Source: Streptococcus sp. Marseille-Q0941
GTDB lineage: Bacteria > Bacillota > Bacilli > Lactobacillales > Streptococcaceae
Direction: 5' to 3'
Length of the DNA stretch: 64,000 nt
NCBI RefSeq assembly: GCF_943736975.1
Contig: NZ_CALSFO010000003.1
Location: 372,001-436,000, forward strand
The stretch's first letter is position 1; the number at the start of each line of letters is the position of its first letter. Below are positions 44,884 to 52,969 of the stretch, in pieces. The position numbers and the translations under genes are program-made. Below the pieces are notes generated by a model, which worked only from the letters and a program-made list of their open reading frames with translations, had not been told where the DNA came from and searched no databases.

Positions 44884-46338
44884 CTAGTTCTCCTTTCTTT
44901 CAATGACATTAATATGATTGACCTCTGGATCTTCAGTACCTTGTAGGGAACAACCGCGTTCCTTGGCGAATTGAATATAATAGACAATTTCTCGTGTAAT
45001 GCGTTCACCTGGAGCTAAGATTGGAATTCCTGGAGGATAGCACATGACAAATTCCCCACAGACCTGGCCAACAGACTCGTCTAATGTTAAGCTTCTTCTC
45101 TCTGCATAGAAAGCTTCTTGTGGAGACAGCACTAACTCGGGCTGAATATATTCTCCAGCTATTAAGTCCTTCCCATCTCGTGAGTAAAGTCTCTTGATAT
45201 CAGCTAAAGCCCCTACCAAGCGTTCAATGTCTTGGATACGGTCACCAATCGAAATATAGGCCAAGATATTCCCAATATCACCAAACTCGATCTGAATGTC
45301 ATATTCATCCCGCAAGAGATCATAAACCTCAATCCCTGTGAGACCAATTCCCTGAGTGTAGACGGACAACTTGGTGACATCAAAATCACAAACGGACACA
45401 CCGTCTACTAATTCTTTTGAGTAGGCATAGTAACCACCGATGGCATTGATTTCACGACGAGCGTACTCAGATAGCTCAATGACTTTCTCAAAGGACTCTT
45501 TTCCACGCAGGGCTAGGTTTCTACGAGAAACATCGAGACTAGCCATCAACAAGTAAGAGGCAGATGTAGACTGGGTCAAATTAATAATTTGACGTACGTA
45601 CTCAGAATTCATCTGATCGCCAACTAAAAGAAGAGAACTTTGAGTCAAGCTACCACCGGACTTATGCATAGATACAGCTGACATATCTGCTCCTGCATCC
45701 ATAGCAGACAGAGGAAGTTTATCTGTAAAGTGTAGATGAGCACCGTGAGCCTCATCTACTAAGACTTTCATTCCTGCGGCGTGAGCCATCTCTGTTAATC
45801 CCTTAAGGTCTGAACAAATTCCATAGTAGGTTGGATTGTTTATCAGGATAGCCTTAGCATCTGGATGCTCCTTAATTGCCTGGGCAACACGGTCATTTTC
45901 AAGTCCTAATGCGATGCCGATTTTGGGATCTACACTCATCTCGATATAGATGGGAATGGCACCACATAGAACCAGTGCATTGATAGCAGATTTGTGGACA
46001 TTACGCGGCAAAATAATCTTATCTCCTGCCTTGCAGGTGGAAAGAATCATGGTTTGAACAGATGAGGTTGTTCCCCCAATCATGAGAAAGGCATGCGCTG
46101 CACCAAAAGCATCCGCTGCTAGTTCCTCTGCGTCTCGAATAATCGAAATGGGATGACCTAAATTATCTAAGGGTTTCATAGAATTGACATCAATGCCAAC
46201 ACATTTTTCTCCCAACAATTCAACAAGTTCTGGATTTCCCCGTCCACGCTTGTGACCTGGTACATCGAAAGGTACAATTCTTTTCTTTCGTAACTTGACC
46301 AGTCCCTCATAAATTGGAGCTTGGTTTTGATTTAACAT
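44884..46338 (-). CDS. speA: Arginine decarboxylase, aspartate-aminotransferase-fold type
   Basis: A 484-aa PLP decarboxylase of the Orn/Lys/Arg group. PLP lysine in SMHKSGGSLTQSS near residue 227; VDEAHGAHLHF carries the ring-stacking and binding residues. Genome annotations often say lysine decarboxylase; with aguA and aguB in the operon, arginine to agmatine is the likelier reaction. The ATG at 46338 gives the family N-terminus; AAAGGAG lies 12 bases upstream, a little far. A 400-base leader with a terminator precedes it. Confidence 0.88.
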   Translation of the reverse strand: MLNQNQAPIYEGLVKLRKKRIVPFDVPGHKRGRGNPELVELLGEKCVGIDVNSMKPLDNLGHPISIIRDAEELAADAFGAAHAFLMIGGTTSSVQTMILSTCKAGDKIILPRNVHKSAINALVLCGAIPIYIEMSVDPKIGIALGLENDRVAQAIKEHPDAKAILINNPTYYGICSDLKGLTEMAHAAGMKVLVDEAHGAHLHFTDKLPLSAMDAGADMSAVSMHKSGGSLTQSSLLLVGDQMNSEYVRQIINLTQSTSASYLLMASLDVSRRNLALRGKESFEKVIELSEYARREINAIGGYYAYSKELVDGVSVCDFDVTKLSVYTQGIGLTGIEVYDLLRDEYDIQIEFGDIGNILAYISIGDRIQDIERLVGALADIKRLYSRDGKDLIAGEYIQPELVLSPQEAFYAERRSLTLDESVGQVCGEFVMCYPPGIPILAPGERITREIVYYIQFAKERGCSLQGTEDPEVNHINVIERKEN

Positions 46339-46404
46339 TATAAAGACATACTCCTTTACCATAGTTTTACACCTTAACCATGTAAGGTGCTAAAGGATAC
46401 TTAT

Positions 46405-46432
46405 GAAAAAAGAGCAGGTTGGCACCTGCTCT
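46405..46432 (-). terminator. Attenuator-like terminator in the speA leader
   Basis: On the minus strand, AGAGCAGGT / ACCTGCTCT, a perfect 9-bp stem with a 4-base loop, then TTTTTT, only 67 bases before the speA start and about 305 bases after transcription begins. As placed it would stop the operon unless an alternative fold forms. Confidence 0.85.
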
Positions 46433-46737
46433 ACAATCTACTGACGTGTTTATGTTTGTTTCTTTTGAGTATGTCTGTTCCTGATGTTTCCTAACTCTCT
46501 AGTAGCAAATATTACGTACTTTATTGATCGTTTCACAAGATGACGTGTGCTTTCACCACACTAACAAATGTATACGAATTAGAACGAATGTTCTAACATC
46601 AACTTATAAAAGTAGGCTTTTAACCCTATCAATAATGTGGCTTTCTCAACCACGCTTCGGCATTCAACCCTGCCTGTCCGTAGGCATTTTTTACTCGGGT
46701 TTATATTTGCTAGAAAACATCTTCTCATTTTCTAAGC
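46433..46737 (-). ncRNA. Structured 5' leader upstream of speA, unidentified
   Basis: Between the promoter and the attenuator, the minus strand contains a series of short hairpins: GCCTACGGACAGGC, GTGG...CCAC with a loop of 9, TTAGAA-CATTCG-TTCTAA and GTGTG-GTGAAAG-CACAC. No protein-coding frame is convincing. I compared it by eye with T-box, lysine, SAM and guanidine riboswitch cores and saw no match. It could be a regulatory RNA sensing a polyamine, arginine or another metabolite, or a stable small RNA. Confidence 0.55.
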
Positions 46738-46743
46738 TTCATT

Positions 46744-46772
46744 ACTATATCATGTTTTCACAAATTTGTAAA
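46744..46772 (-). promoter_or_regulatory. Promoter of the speA leader and polyamine operon
   Basis: On the minus strand, TTTACA (46767-46772), a 17-base spacer ending in TGA (extended -10) and TATAGT (46744-46749). Confidence 0.7.
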
Positions 46773-46871
46773 GCATTTTTAGGAAACTTTATAAATAGTT
46801 TTATTTTTTTGTTCGTATTTTTACTATATCTAAAAAATGAAAACTATTTCAAGTTTGCCTTTGAATAATAA

Positions 46872-46903
46872 AATAGGAACTAAGTTTGATAGTTCCTATT
46901 CTT
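46872..46903 (-). terminator. Terminator downstream of the CbrC-like gene
   Basis: An 11-bp stem AATAGGAACTA / TAGTTCCTATT with a 7-base loop, T-rich on the minus side. It ends the transcript that comes leftward from 47036. Between here and 47035 I see nothing else. Confidence 0.7.
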
Positions 46904-47035
46904 TGTATGATGATTAAAAGATGATAAAAGTATACTATGGCACAATGCACCTGTTTTCATACTCTAAAATTAAATTAGAGATTAGTCGTTAAAATTTCAA
47001 AGAAACATATGTTTATGTAATTGTACCATTAAAAT

Positions 47036-47887
47036 TTAATCCGCATCAACCCAAATATGGTATTTTTGACAGTGGAGGCATCTGAAAAGGTAGCCGCAAA
47101 GAGAGCCATCCTTAACCAAGTATTCTTCAATATCTTGATATTCTCCACGCTCTTCATAGTCTGCCAAGACTTGCTCAGCGATTCCCATATCCATCAATTC
47201 TTGTGTGCCAACTGTACCCAAGTAAGCACAATAATCTTGGCAGCAAGAAAGCCAATTTTCTCCCTGCCAACTAGAGTATCCAGGGGTCTGGCAAAAAAGA
47301 AGCTTATCTTTTTCTGGATCCAATTCACCCTGCCCCTCAGCATCTTGAACAAATTCTGCATCGAATTTCTTGGCTGCTCGACCATTTGCAATGCAAGTTG
47401 GGCAGAGATGTTCTATCTCTTCAATACTATAGGGTCTAAGAGCATAATAAACATTGCTTTCCTTCCCACAAGATGGACAAACCTTGGCTTCTCCTTCAAC
47501 AAATGAACCTGTCGCTAGAGGATCTGGATGATAGATAAAATGCGGTAAAGATTTTGATAACTCCTGTCTCTTACTCTCTTCTTTTTCCGTCAGAGGACGA
47601 GGAAGGGCGAAGCGATCTCCATGGCTTTGACTCATCTCTTCTAAGCGAGCTAACTTTTTAATTTGTTTACGATCCGGTTTAGTGATTATTTTTGTAAATA
47701 AATCATAGGCACTTGCGTAGAGCCCTAATTGCTCATAGAGATCTACTAAGACTTTCTTCGCTTCCAAATCATCTAACTTAGCTAATTCATTAACCAAACC
47801 ATAAAGAGCTGCGACACTTGCTTGATTGCCCTCTTGGGCTATGTATTGTTTCTTTAAAGAAATGTATTTTTGTAAATATTGATTCAT
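47036..47887 (-). CDS. CbrC-family (UPF0167) protein with N-terminal helical extension
   Basis: 283 aa from the ATG at 47887, with GGGAGG upstream. Residues 1-110 are a helical, TPR-like region; from about 120 comes the CbrC domain with FIYHPDPLATGSF, two cysteine pairs (CPSCGKE, LCPTC) and a final CLHCQKYHIWVDAD. CbrC was named for colicin E2 tolerance in E. coli; the biochemical role is unknown. The cysteines suggest zinc binding. It stands in an accessory region with many immunity-like genes. Confidence 0.75.
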   Translation of the reverse strand: MNQYLQKYISLKKQYIAQEGNQASVAALYGLVNELAKLDDLEAKKVLVDLYEQLGLYASAYDLFTKIITKPDRKQIKKLARLEEMSQSHGDRFALPRPLTEKEESKRQELSKSLPHFIYHPDPLATGSFVEGEAKVCPSCGKESNVYYALRPYSIEEIEHLCPTCIANGRAAKKFDAEFVQDAEGQGELDPEKDKLLFCQTPGYSSWQGENWLSCCQDYCAYLGTVGTQELMDMGIAEQVLADYEERGEYQDIEEYLVKDGSLCGYLFRCLHCQKYHIWVDAD

Positions 47888-47946
47888 CTGATTACCTCCC
47901 GAACACAAATCTAACTGTAGAATTTTTTCTTTTAATTTAAATTTTC

Positions 47947-48129
47947 TTACTCCCCATCCTCAGTCACTTCCCAAACTTCAGCTTGGTAAGGTTCTCCTTC
48001 ACTATCGTATTTATTGGTATACCCAATAAATCGTTCATTTTTTCTTGGTCTCTTCTGGTTTCCCTTGATAACCTAAACAGCCCATACTCCAATTAGGTAT
48101 AAAACTATCAAACCTAATATTGTATCCAT
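47947..48129 (-). pseudogene. Small membrane protein gene with in-frame TAG
   Basis: From the ATG at 48129 (AAAGGAAG upstream) the frame reads MDTILGLIVLYLIGVWAV, then TAG at codon 19, then continues in the same frame for 41 codons (VIKGNQKRPRKNERFIGYTNKYD...EVTEDGE) to the TAA at 47947. A TGG-to-TAG change would restore a 60-aa protein with one N-terminal helix and a basic then acidic tail. It sits between the DUF4300 lipoprotein and the CbrC-like gene. Function unknown. Confidence 0.6.
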
Positions 48130-48143
48130 ATTGTTCACTTCCT

Positions 48144-49022
48144 TTAAGATTGGACCCATTTATCATTATCCATAATAAAGGGTTTCGCTAAACCTTCACC
48201 CGTATAGTTTTCGTATTTTGTATCTAAATATTTGTAACAATCTTCCTTGGTCGCAAATTTAATAGCTTGATAAGGCTCCTCAAAGGTTAATTTTTCAACA
48301 AAGAGATAGCCATCCTCACTTGGTACCAGGATGCCGACATGACCGATAAAGAGAGATTGTCCATCTAAATCATCATGGACTACTAGGGAGAGCATTCGAG
48401 CATTTTCATTAAACTTAAATTGAGAAAGGAACTGTTCCATCTTTTCAGCATGAACCTTGACATCTGTCGTTGCTTCAGTCTTAACTCTTGAGAATAAAAT
48501 ATCAAAAGCATCCTTGTCTTCCGCACCAAAGATTTTTCCTTTGTCAATGGCATCATTATCGACAAACAAGAGAGAATCATCTTTCTCTAATTTAGGAATT
48601 TCTATAGAATTTTTCAATAAACAATAACTGTTAATGCGACAGTTGGTCCCAACAAAATCACCTTTCTTAGGTGTCCAAAGATTGCTTATCTTCTCAACAT
48701 CATAGTCTGTTTTGGTAAATGTAGAAAAATCCCCAGTGAGCCCAACTGAACCTACAGTAGCGTTATAATCATTTACAAGGTTGAAAAATGCATCCACACT
48801 GTCTTTATGCAAATGTGCAACCAAGGCTTTTCGAACTTCTTCTTCACTAGGTTTACTGTTCAAATTGCTATAAGTGGCTTTCCAGGAAACCTGATTGGAC
48901 AGTGATTGACTGGCTGAGGTTTCAGTAGTACCATCAGATGTCTTTTGAGTTTGACTACATGCCATTAAGCTTAAAAGAAGCATGAAGTAAAGGCCAATAG
49001 ATGCTAATTTTTTTATTTTCAT
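48144..49022 (-). CDS. DUF4300-family lipoprotein
   Basis: 292 aa with a classical lipoprotein signal: basic n-region, hydrophobic core, lipobox LMAC with the lipidated Cys at residue 22. A Ser/Thr-rich spacer follows. The mature domain contains GTNCRINSYCLLK and VVHDDLDGQSLFIGHVGILV, consistent with DUF4300 proteins of oral streptococci. It is attached to the outer face of the membrane. Function is not known. Confidence 0.75.
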   Translation of the reverse strand: MKIKKLASIGLYFMLLLSLMACSQTQKTSDGTTETSASQSLSNQVSWKATYSNLNSKPSEEEVRKALVAHLHKDSVDAFFNLVNDYNATVGSVGLTGDFSTFTKTDYDVEKISNLWTPKKGDFVGTNCRINSYCLLKNSIEIPKLEKDDSLLFVDNDAIDKGKIFGAEDKDAFDILFSRVKTEATTDVKVHAEKMEQFLSQFKFNENARMLSLVVHDDLDGQSLFIGHVGILVPSEDGYLFVEKLTFEEPYQAIKFATKEDCYKYLDTKYENYTGEGLAKPFIMDNDKWVQS

Positions 49023-49051
49023 AGGGTATCCTTTGTTAAAGTTTAAAAATC

Positions 49052-49933
49052 TTATTCTTTCGGTTGAGAATAGACTTCTATATGCTGCCCTAGTACCTTG
49101 ATTTCTACTGGAAGCTCATCTGATTTGTCGCCGTCAACATCCGTTTCTAATGCAGCATCTGAAGAAATTTTTATATGACGAGCTTTTATATACTCGATAT
49201 TATCATTTACGACAACATCACCTTTAAATAAATCAGGAATCACTGACAATTTAGTGAGAATTGAGGCATCTTTTAAGATCAAAATGTTAGCATAACCATC
49301 CTTATCTTCATCAAAGATTTTTTTATCAGCGAAATAATTGGTAAGGAGAACCAAGACATGACTGGCTGGGCCAATGTAATTTCCATTTTCTGTCTCAACT
49401 CTAATGTTAAATGCTTGATCCGTTACGACAGACTTCATGGTATTAATCGCATAGGCGAACATGCCAAACTTCGTTTTATCTTCTATCCCAACGTTATGGA
49501 TGGCTTCTGGCAGTGAACCAATACTAAAGATATATCCAAAATAATTTCCGTTAGATTTGCCAATGTCGATCTTATTCGTAGAACTAAAATCAAGCTCGTC
49601 AATAGCTCCATCAATATCCTGATTAATCTCTAATAGCTTTGTGATGAGGTTTCCAGTTCCTCCTGGGATAATCGCAAGTTTAGGTATGTAGTCTTTTTCA
49701 GCAATACCTGAGATGACTTCATTGACAGTTCCATCTCCACCAAAAACAAGAACAGCATCATATCGCTCACGAGAAGCTTCTTCTGCAAAGTTTGTGGCGT
49801 CTTGCGCTTTCTCCGTAATTTTAATCTCCACATCTTCAAAATAGTCTCTAGCTTTATTCTCCAGTTTCACTTTATAATCTAAGGCTTTTTCGCCACCAGA
49901 GGTTGGATTAATAATCACCATTATTTTATTCAT
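49052..49933 (-). CDS. Diacylglycerol/lipid kinase family protein
   Basis: 293 aa of the DagK/YegS family. NPTSGG near residue 9 and the ATP-binding GGDGTVNEVISG near residue 65 are followed by PGGTGNL. A C-terminal beta-sandwich includes KISSDAALETDVDGDKS. Substrates are membrane lipids such as diacylglycerol. 29 bases separate it from the DUF4300 gene, so they may share an operon. Confidence 0.85.
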   Translation of the reverse strand: MNKIMVIINPTSGGEKALDYKVKLENKARDYFEDVEIKITEKAQDATNFAEEASRERYDAVLVFGGDGTVNEVISGIAEKDYIPKLAIIPGGTGNLITKLLEINQDIDGAIDELDFSSTNKIDIGKSNGNYFGYIFSIGSLPEAIHNVGIEDKTKFGMFAYAINTMKSVVTDQAFNIRVETENGNYIGPASHVLVLLTNYFADKKIFDEDKDGYANILILKDASILTKLSVIPDLFKGDVVVNDNIEYIKARHIKISSDAALETDVDGDKSDELPVEIKVLGQHIEVYSQPKE

Positions 49934-49978
49934 TTATAATTCTCCTGTCATTAGATTTTCATACTTTAACTAACCATC

Positions 49979-50365
49979 TCAAGTTTGGTCCATATAAATT
50001 TTGACCGCTTGGCATTCCTGCTCTTTAGCATAGGCAAACACCTCTGAAGCTCTAATGTAATCAAAGATATTTTCCTCTAAATCTTCATCCCAGATTGATT
50101 CATGAAATATTTCATTCTCTTGACATACTTCATAGAAAATATCGAGGTGAACCTGATAAAACTCTTCATCTTCATTTGGGGCTTGCCTTACCAACGATAG
50201 TTGAAACATTGGCTTATCAGATATAGTTGTAAACGTCCCTGTTTCAAATAAAATCATCTCATCCTCAATAGGCTCACGGCACAAGTCTTCAAAGATTGCT
50301 ACCATTTCCTCTAAGGGCATCTTATCGGTGATTCTTTCTCTTAAAAATTCAAGTGATCGTTTCAT
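49979..50365 (-). CDS. Hypothetical acidic protein, 128 aa
   Basis: Soluble and strongly acidic, beginning MKRSLEFLRERITDKMPLEE. No domain recognised with confidence. The size, acidity and neighbours resemble small immunity-type proteins common in this region. It is intact and has AGAAAAA upstream rather than a strong ribosome site. Confidence 0.5.
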   Translation of the reverse strand: MKRSLEFLRERITDKMPLEEMVAIFEDLCREPIEDEMILFETGTFTTISDKPMFQLSLVRQAPNEDEEFYQVHLDIFYEVCQENEIFHESIWDEDLEENIFDYIRASEVFAYAKEQECQAVKIYMDQT

Positions 50366-50454
50366 ATTTTTTCTCTTTCTAGATAAATAATCGTTCTTGT
50401 AAAAAACTTTTTTAAAATAAAATACCTACATCTTATATTATACTACATAAACAG

Positions 50455-50496
50455 AAAAAAAGACTGACAAGACGGTTTTCACCTTGGCTTCAGTCT
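50455..50496 (-). terminator. Terminator after the truncated gene at 50490
   Basis: On the minus strand, AGACTGA / TCAGTCT around a 22-base loop, then TTTTTTT; the stop codon of the gene lies in the stem. Confidence 0.7.
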
Positions 50497-50781
50497 AGTT
50501 TTTTTATAATCGGACTTGCCTCTGTAAGGACGTCTATCCCAAAATTAATTCCCTGTACTTGATAATGATAGATGGGGTCAGTATAAAACTTTTGAAGTCT
50601 TTTTTTGAGGTGACTATCTATCATTTCAAGTAAAATCCCATCTGATAAATGAGGAAATTCTGGTCCACTAAGTAAATCTTCTTCGAGCAAATTCAGGTCC
50701 CACCCCTCATCGATAGATCTGCAGAAAAGAATCTTACCAAAATCTATACAGTATTTTAGCTTTTGATTCTTTAAACCTTCG
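50490..50781 (-). pseudogene. 5'-truncated hypothetical gene
   Basis: An open frame from just inside a large palindrome (about 50781) to the stop at 50490 encodes roughly 96 residues ending PIYHYQVQGINFGIDVLTEAS, but has no ATG. The first usable start is a TTG at 50690 giving 66 aa. It looks like the C-terminal part of a longer protein whose 5' end was lost at the palindrome boundary. Function unknown. Confidence 0.45.
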
Positions 50782-50783
50782 AT

Positions 50784-50826
50784 TTAAGGAGAAATATCTA
50801 TTTTCATGATAGATATTTCTCCTTAA
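50784..50826. repeat. 43-base perfect palindromic repeat
   Basis: Two perfect 18-base arms (TTAAGGAGAAATATCTAT and its complement ATAGATATTTCTCCTTAA) around a 7-base loop TTTCATG. It has no T-run, so it is not a plain terminator. It lies exactly where the truncated frame at 50490 loses its beginning, between two accessory genes. Confidence 0.8.
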
Positions 50827-50911
50827 GAAGCTAGATATTGCTAGATGTTTCTCTTTACCGCTCAATCCGTCTACTCAAGCAGTGGCATACACTCACAAAG
50901 AAGTCGGTTGA

Positions 50912-51481
50912 CTATTGCATCTCTTCCATCGCTTCTTTTACATATCCCTCTACATCTTCAATCTCTACGAACATTGGATCTAAATGACATAAGAAGTGCC
51001 AGTCTTCGGAGCCTTTTTTTCTATAGAGAATTGCTTCGCCGTCTTCACTTCCCAAAAAGCTTCTATCGACTTCGTACCCTTTGCTTTCTAAGAAGGCTTT
51101 TACCTTGCGGAAGTTTGCTTCTCTAGCTTCGACATAAGCTTTCGCTTCATCGTTGTTAACGACATACGCGTCGATTTTTGTAGCGCCTTCGATTACTTTA
51201 TCGTTTTTAACGGATAGATTTGAAATTTCTTTCCAAATAATGTCCACATTTTCCTCAGGGTCAAACGAAAATCTAGATAAAGGGACAATGTTTCCATTAT
51301 AGACAATCTCCATATAATCCGGCAGATTTTTTGGATTAACATACTCCACTTCAAACCCATCTTCGTTTTCTAGAGTATACCCAGGGATTTTAGCTACAAA
51401 GGCTTTTCCCTCCTCTAAAGAATCAAAAGCAACTAAATCCTTTTGATAATCACCTTGATACAATTCCAATATATACATCAT
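50912..51481 (-). CDS. Hypothetical protein, 189 aa; full-length member of a repeated family
   Basis: Begins MMYILELYQGDYQKDLVAFD after GGAAGGATTA. Acidic, soluble, with a mid-region IPGYTLENEDGFEVEYVN and a C-terminal part on rearrangement-free sequence. Two shortened relatives of its N-terminal 45 residues occur at 52632 and 54928. The family is not one I recognise; it appears to be an immunity-type or small effector-binding protein by context only. Confidence 0.55.
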   Translation of the reverse strand: MMYILELYQGDYQKDLVAFDSLEEGKAFVAKIPGYTLENEDGFEVEYVNPKNLPDYMEIVYNGNIVPLSRFSFDPEENVDIIWKEISNLSVKNDKVIEGATKIDAYVVNNDEAKAYVEAREANFRKVKAFLESKGYEVDRSFLGSEDGEAILYRKKGSEDWHFLCHLDPMFVEIEDVEGYVKEAMEEMQ

Positions 51482-51589
51482 TAATCCTTCCAATATTTGA
51501 AAAACCAACCGAGATTTAAGCAACTTACAACCTAATTATCTATCCTAAGTATTCACATGTATTAAATAACAATGATAAATAAGTATAGT

Positions 51590-52000
51590 TTAGCCAGGAT
51601 CTACATCTATAGAAGTTATTTTGTAACCATCCTCTTGGTATAAAAATTCTAATTGTAGGGTTAGATCTACTAATTCAGAATCGGAGGTCATCTGATATTC
51701 AACAGCAAAGCCAGTTTGATCATTGAATTCATAAACTTGTAGTTGAGAATACTCATAATTCGGATGGAAATTACATTCTACACCATATTCATCAATTTTA
51801 TCAAAATCATTTAATTGTAAAGAGTCGTCAATGTATTCAAGTAACTCTTTTACATCATCAACTTCTAAACCATCAATACAATCCATAATATCACTATAGT
51901 TATTTAGATGAATTGCTCTTAAAATCTTTTTAAGTACTTCAATTACTTTTTCTTCATTTTGGCATTTTTCTTTGTACTCAAAATCATCGAATATTCCCAT
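51590..52000 (-). CDS. DUF7668-like protein, copy 1
   Basis: 136 aa beginning MGIFDDFEYKEKCQNEEKVI. Acidic, with YGVECNFHPNYEYSQLQVYEF in the middle, ending SIDVDPG. Almost identical to the copy at 55207-55617 (a handful of substitutions). I assign DUF7668 from its general look, with moderate certainty. Function unknown. Confidence 0.6.
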   Translation of the reverse strand: MGIFDDFEYKEKCQNEEKVIEVLKKILRAIHLNNYSDIMDCIDGLEVDDVKELLEYIDDSLQLNDFDKIDEYGVECNFHPNYEYSQLQVYEFNDQTGFAVEYQMTSDSELVDLTLQLEFLYQEDGYKITSIDVDPG

Positions 52001-52021
52001 GATAATACTTCCTTTTCTAAA

Positions 52022-52100
52022 ATTTAAAATGTTGTTTCCTTACTAATTCTATTAATAGCCAATATAGTATAAATTAAATAACCAATAGAAATAACATAGC
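52022..52100 (-). repeat. Residual 3' end of a CPBP protease gene (copy 1)
   Basis: These bases match the last part of the CPBP protease gene at 55641-55725, including AGCCAATATAGTATAAATTA. No protease body is attached here. As with the intact gene, it lies immediately upstream of a DUF7668 gene in the reading direction, so it marks a duplication followed by deletion. Confidence 0.7.
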
Positions 52101-52137
52101 ATCCAGTCTTACAACTTACTACTTTTCATTTGATAAT

Positions 52138-52629
52138 TTACAAATGTTTTTCCAGCCACTCGATCTTTTTAAAATCCTTATTGTTATTTTGTTCATTTCT
52201 ATAGGAGTCTTGAGAAGAAGCTTTGTAAATACTTAGATACTGCTCCAGACTTGGAAGACGAAAAGTGATGCCTTCAATGTGAATAAGCTCTATATCCGAT
52301 TCCGAAACTCCTGCAAAATCGAGTAAGGAATCGATACTTCCAAATTCAACACACTCTCTATCCTTTTGGAATTCATGCTCATGAATATCTATTAAGACGT
52401 AGCCTAAGTCTTTCATCACTTTCATTATCTTGTCCCAGTCATAAATTCTGAGATGGTCAGGTGCTTCCCAACCTCTAGGGTCACCAGGTACATGAATGTC
52501 AATGTCAGACGGCCCCCAATTTTCTTTCGTTCTAAACTCCAATCCCAAAGAACCCATCAGTGTCGGTGTAATTCCGACTCGATTTAAATGGAAACAAATG
52601 GTTTTAAATTCTTCAAATAAGAGACTCAT
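52138..52629 (-). CDS. Nucleotidyltransferase-like hypothetical protein, copy 1
   Basis: 163 aa. MGSLGLEFRTKENWGPSDIDIHV resembles a minimal nucleotidyltransferase motif (GS followed by DIDIH), and the C-terminal half is helical. About nine in ten residues match the copy at 54434-54925. Whether it is catalytically active is unknown; some such proteins are antitoxins or immunity factors. Confidence 0.6.
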   Translation of the reverse strand: MSLLFEEFKTICFHLNRVGITPTLMGSLGLEFRTKENWGPSDIDIHVPGDPRGWEAPDHLRIYDWDKIMKVMKDLGYVLIDIHEHEFQKDRECVEFGSIDSLLDFAGVSESDIELIHIEGITFRLPSLEQYLSIYKASSQDSYRNEQNNNKDFKKIEWLEKHL

Positions 52630-52631
52630 GT

Positions 52632-52811
52632 TTACTCTAAACCTTTCATATAAATCTTCGTTATCTCTTCTTTATTACCTTGAACAAAATCATCTTCAGT
52701 TTCTAGAGTATATCCAGTTATTTTGGATATAAATTCTTTTCCTTCTTTTAAGGAACCAAATGCGACTAAATCTTTATAAGAAGGATTTTGATATAATTTC
52801 AACATATACAT
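52632..52811 (-). CDS. Short relative (59 aa) of the 189-aa family
   Basis: Starts MYMLKLYQNPSYKDLVAFG after AAGGACTAGAG. The first 40 residues parallel the 189-aa protein at 50912, then a short different tail (DFVQGNKEEITKIYMKGLE) ends the frame. The nucleotidyltransferase-like gene starts right after its stop. It is either a small functional version or a deletion product. Confidence 0.5.
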   Translation of the reverse strand: MYMLKLYQNPSYKDLVAFGSLKEGKEFISKITGYTLETEDDFVQGNKEEITKIYMKGLE

Positions 52812-52969
52812 CTCTAGTCCTTCGGATTTTGAACGATTATCCACATTTCACTAACAAACTTACACACTCAACATGTGCTTATATCTAGCTTTTCCTTCTA
52901 TAAATTGACTCAAGTTAAATTTCGGGTATTAGAGAATTGAAATATTCTCTTTCTAATCTATAACTATAC

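Noticed and set aside
44884-46338. Lysine decarboxylase
   Set aside because: The fold does not separate arginine from lysine, but the aguA-aguB genes in the operon use agmatine, the arginine product.
46433-46737. A T-box, lysine riboswitch or tmRNA in the speA leader
   Set aside because: GGGTTGAATGCCGAAGC looked like parts of a T-box or the lysine riboswitch core, but the required order of conserved elements is missing and no tmRNA tag frame or tRNA-like end is present.
50845-51126. Rightward 93-codon frame opposite the 189-aa gene
   Set aside because: Low-complexity Leu/Arg/Ser-rich product on the reverse of a real gene; no ribosome site.
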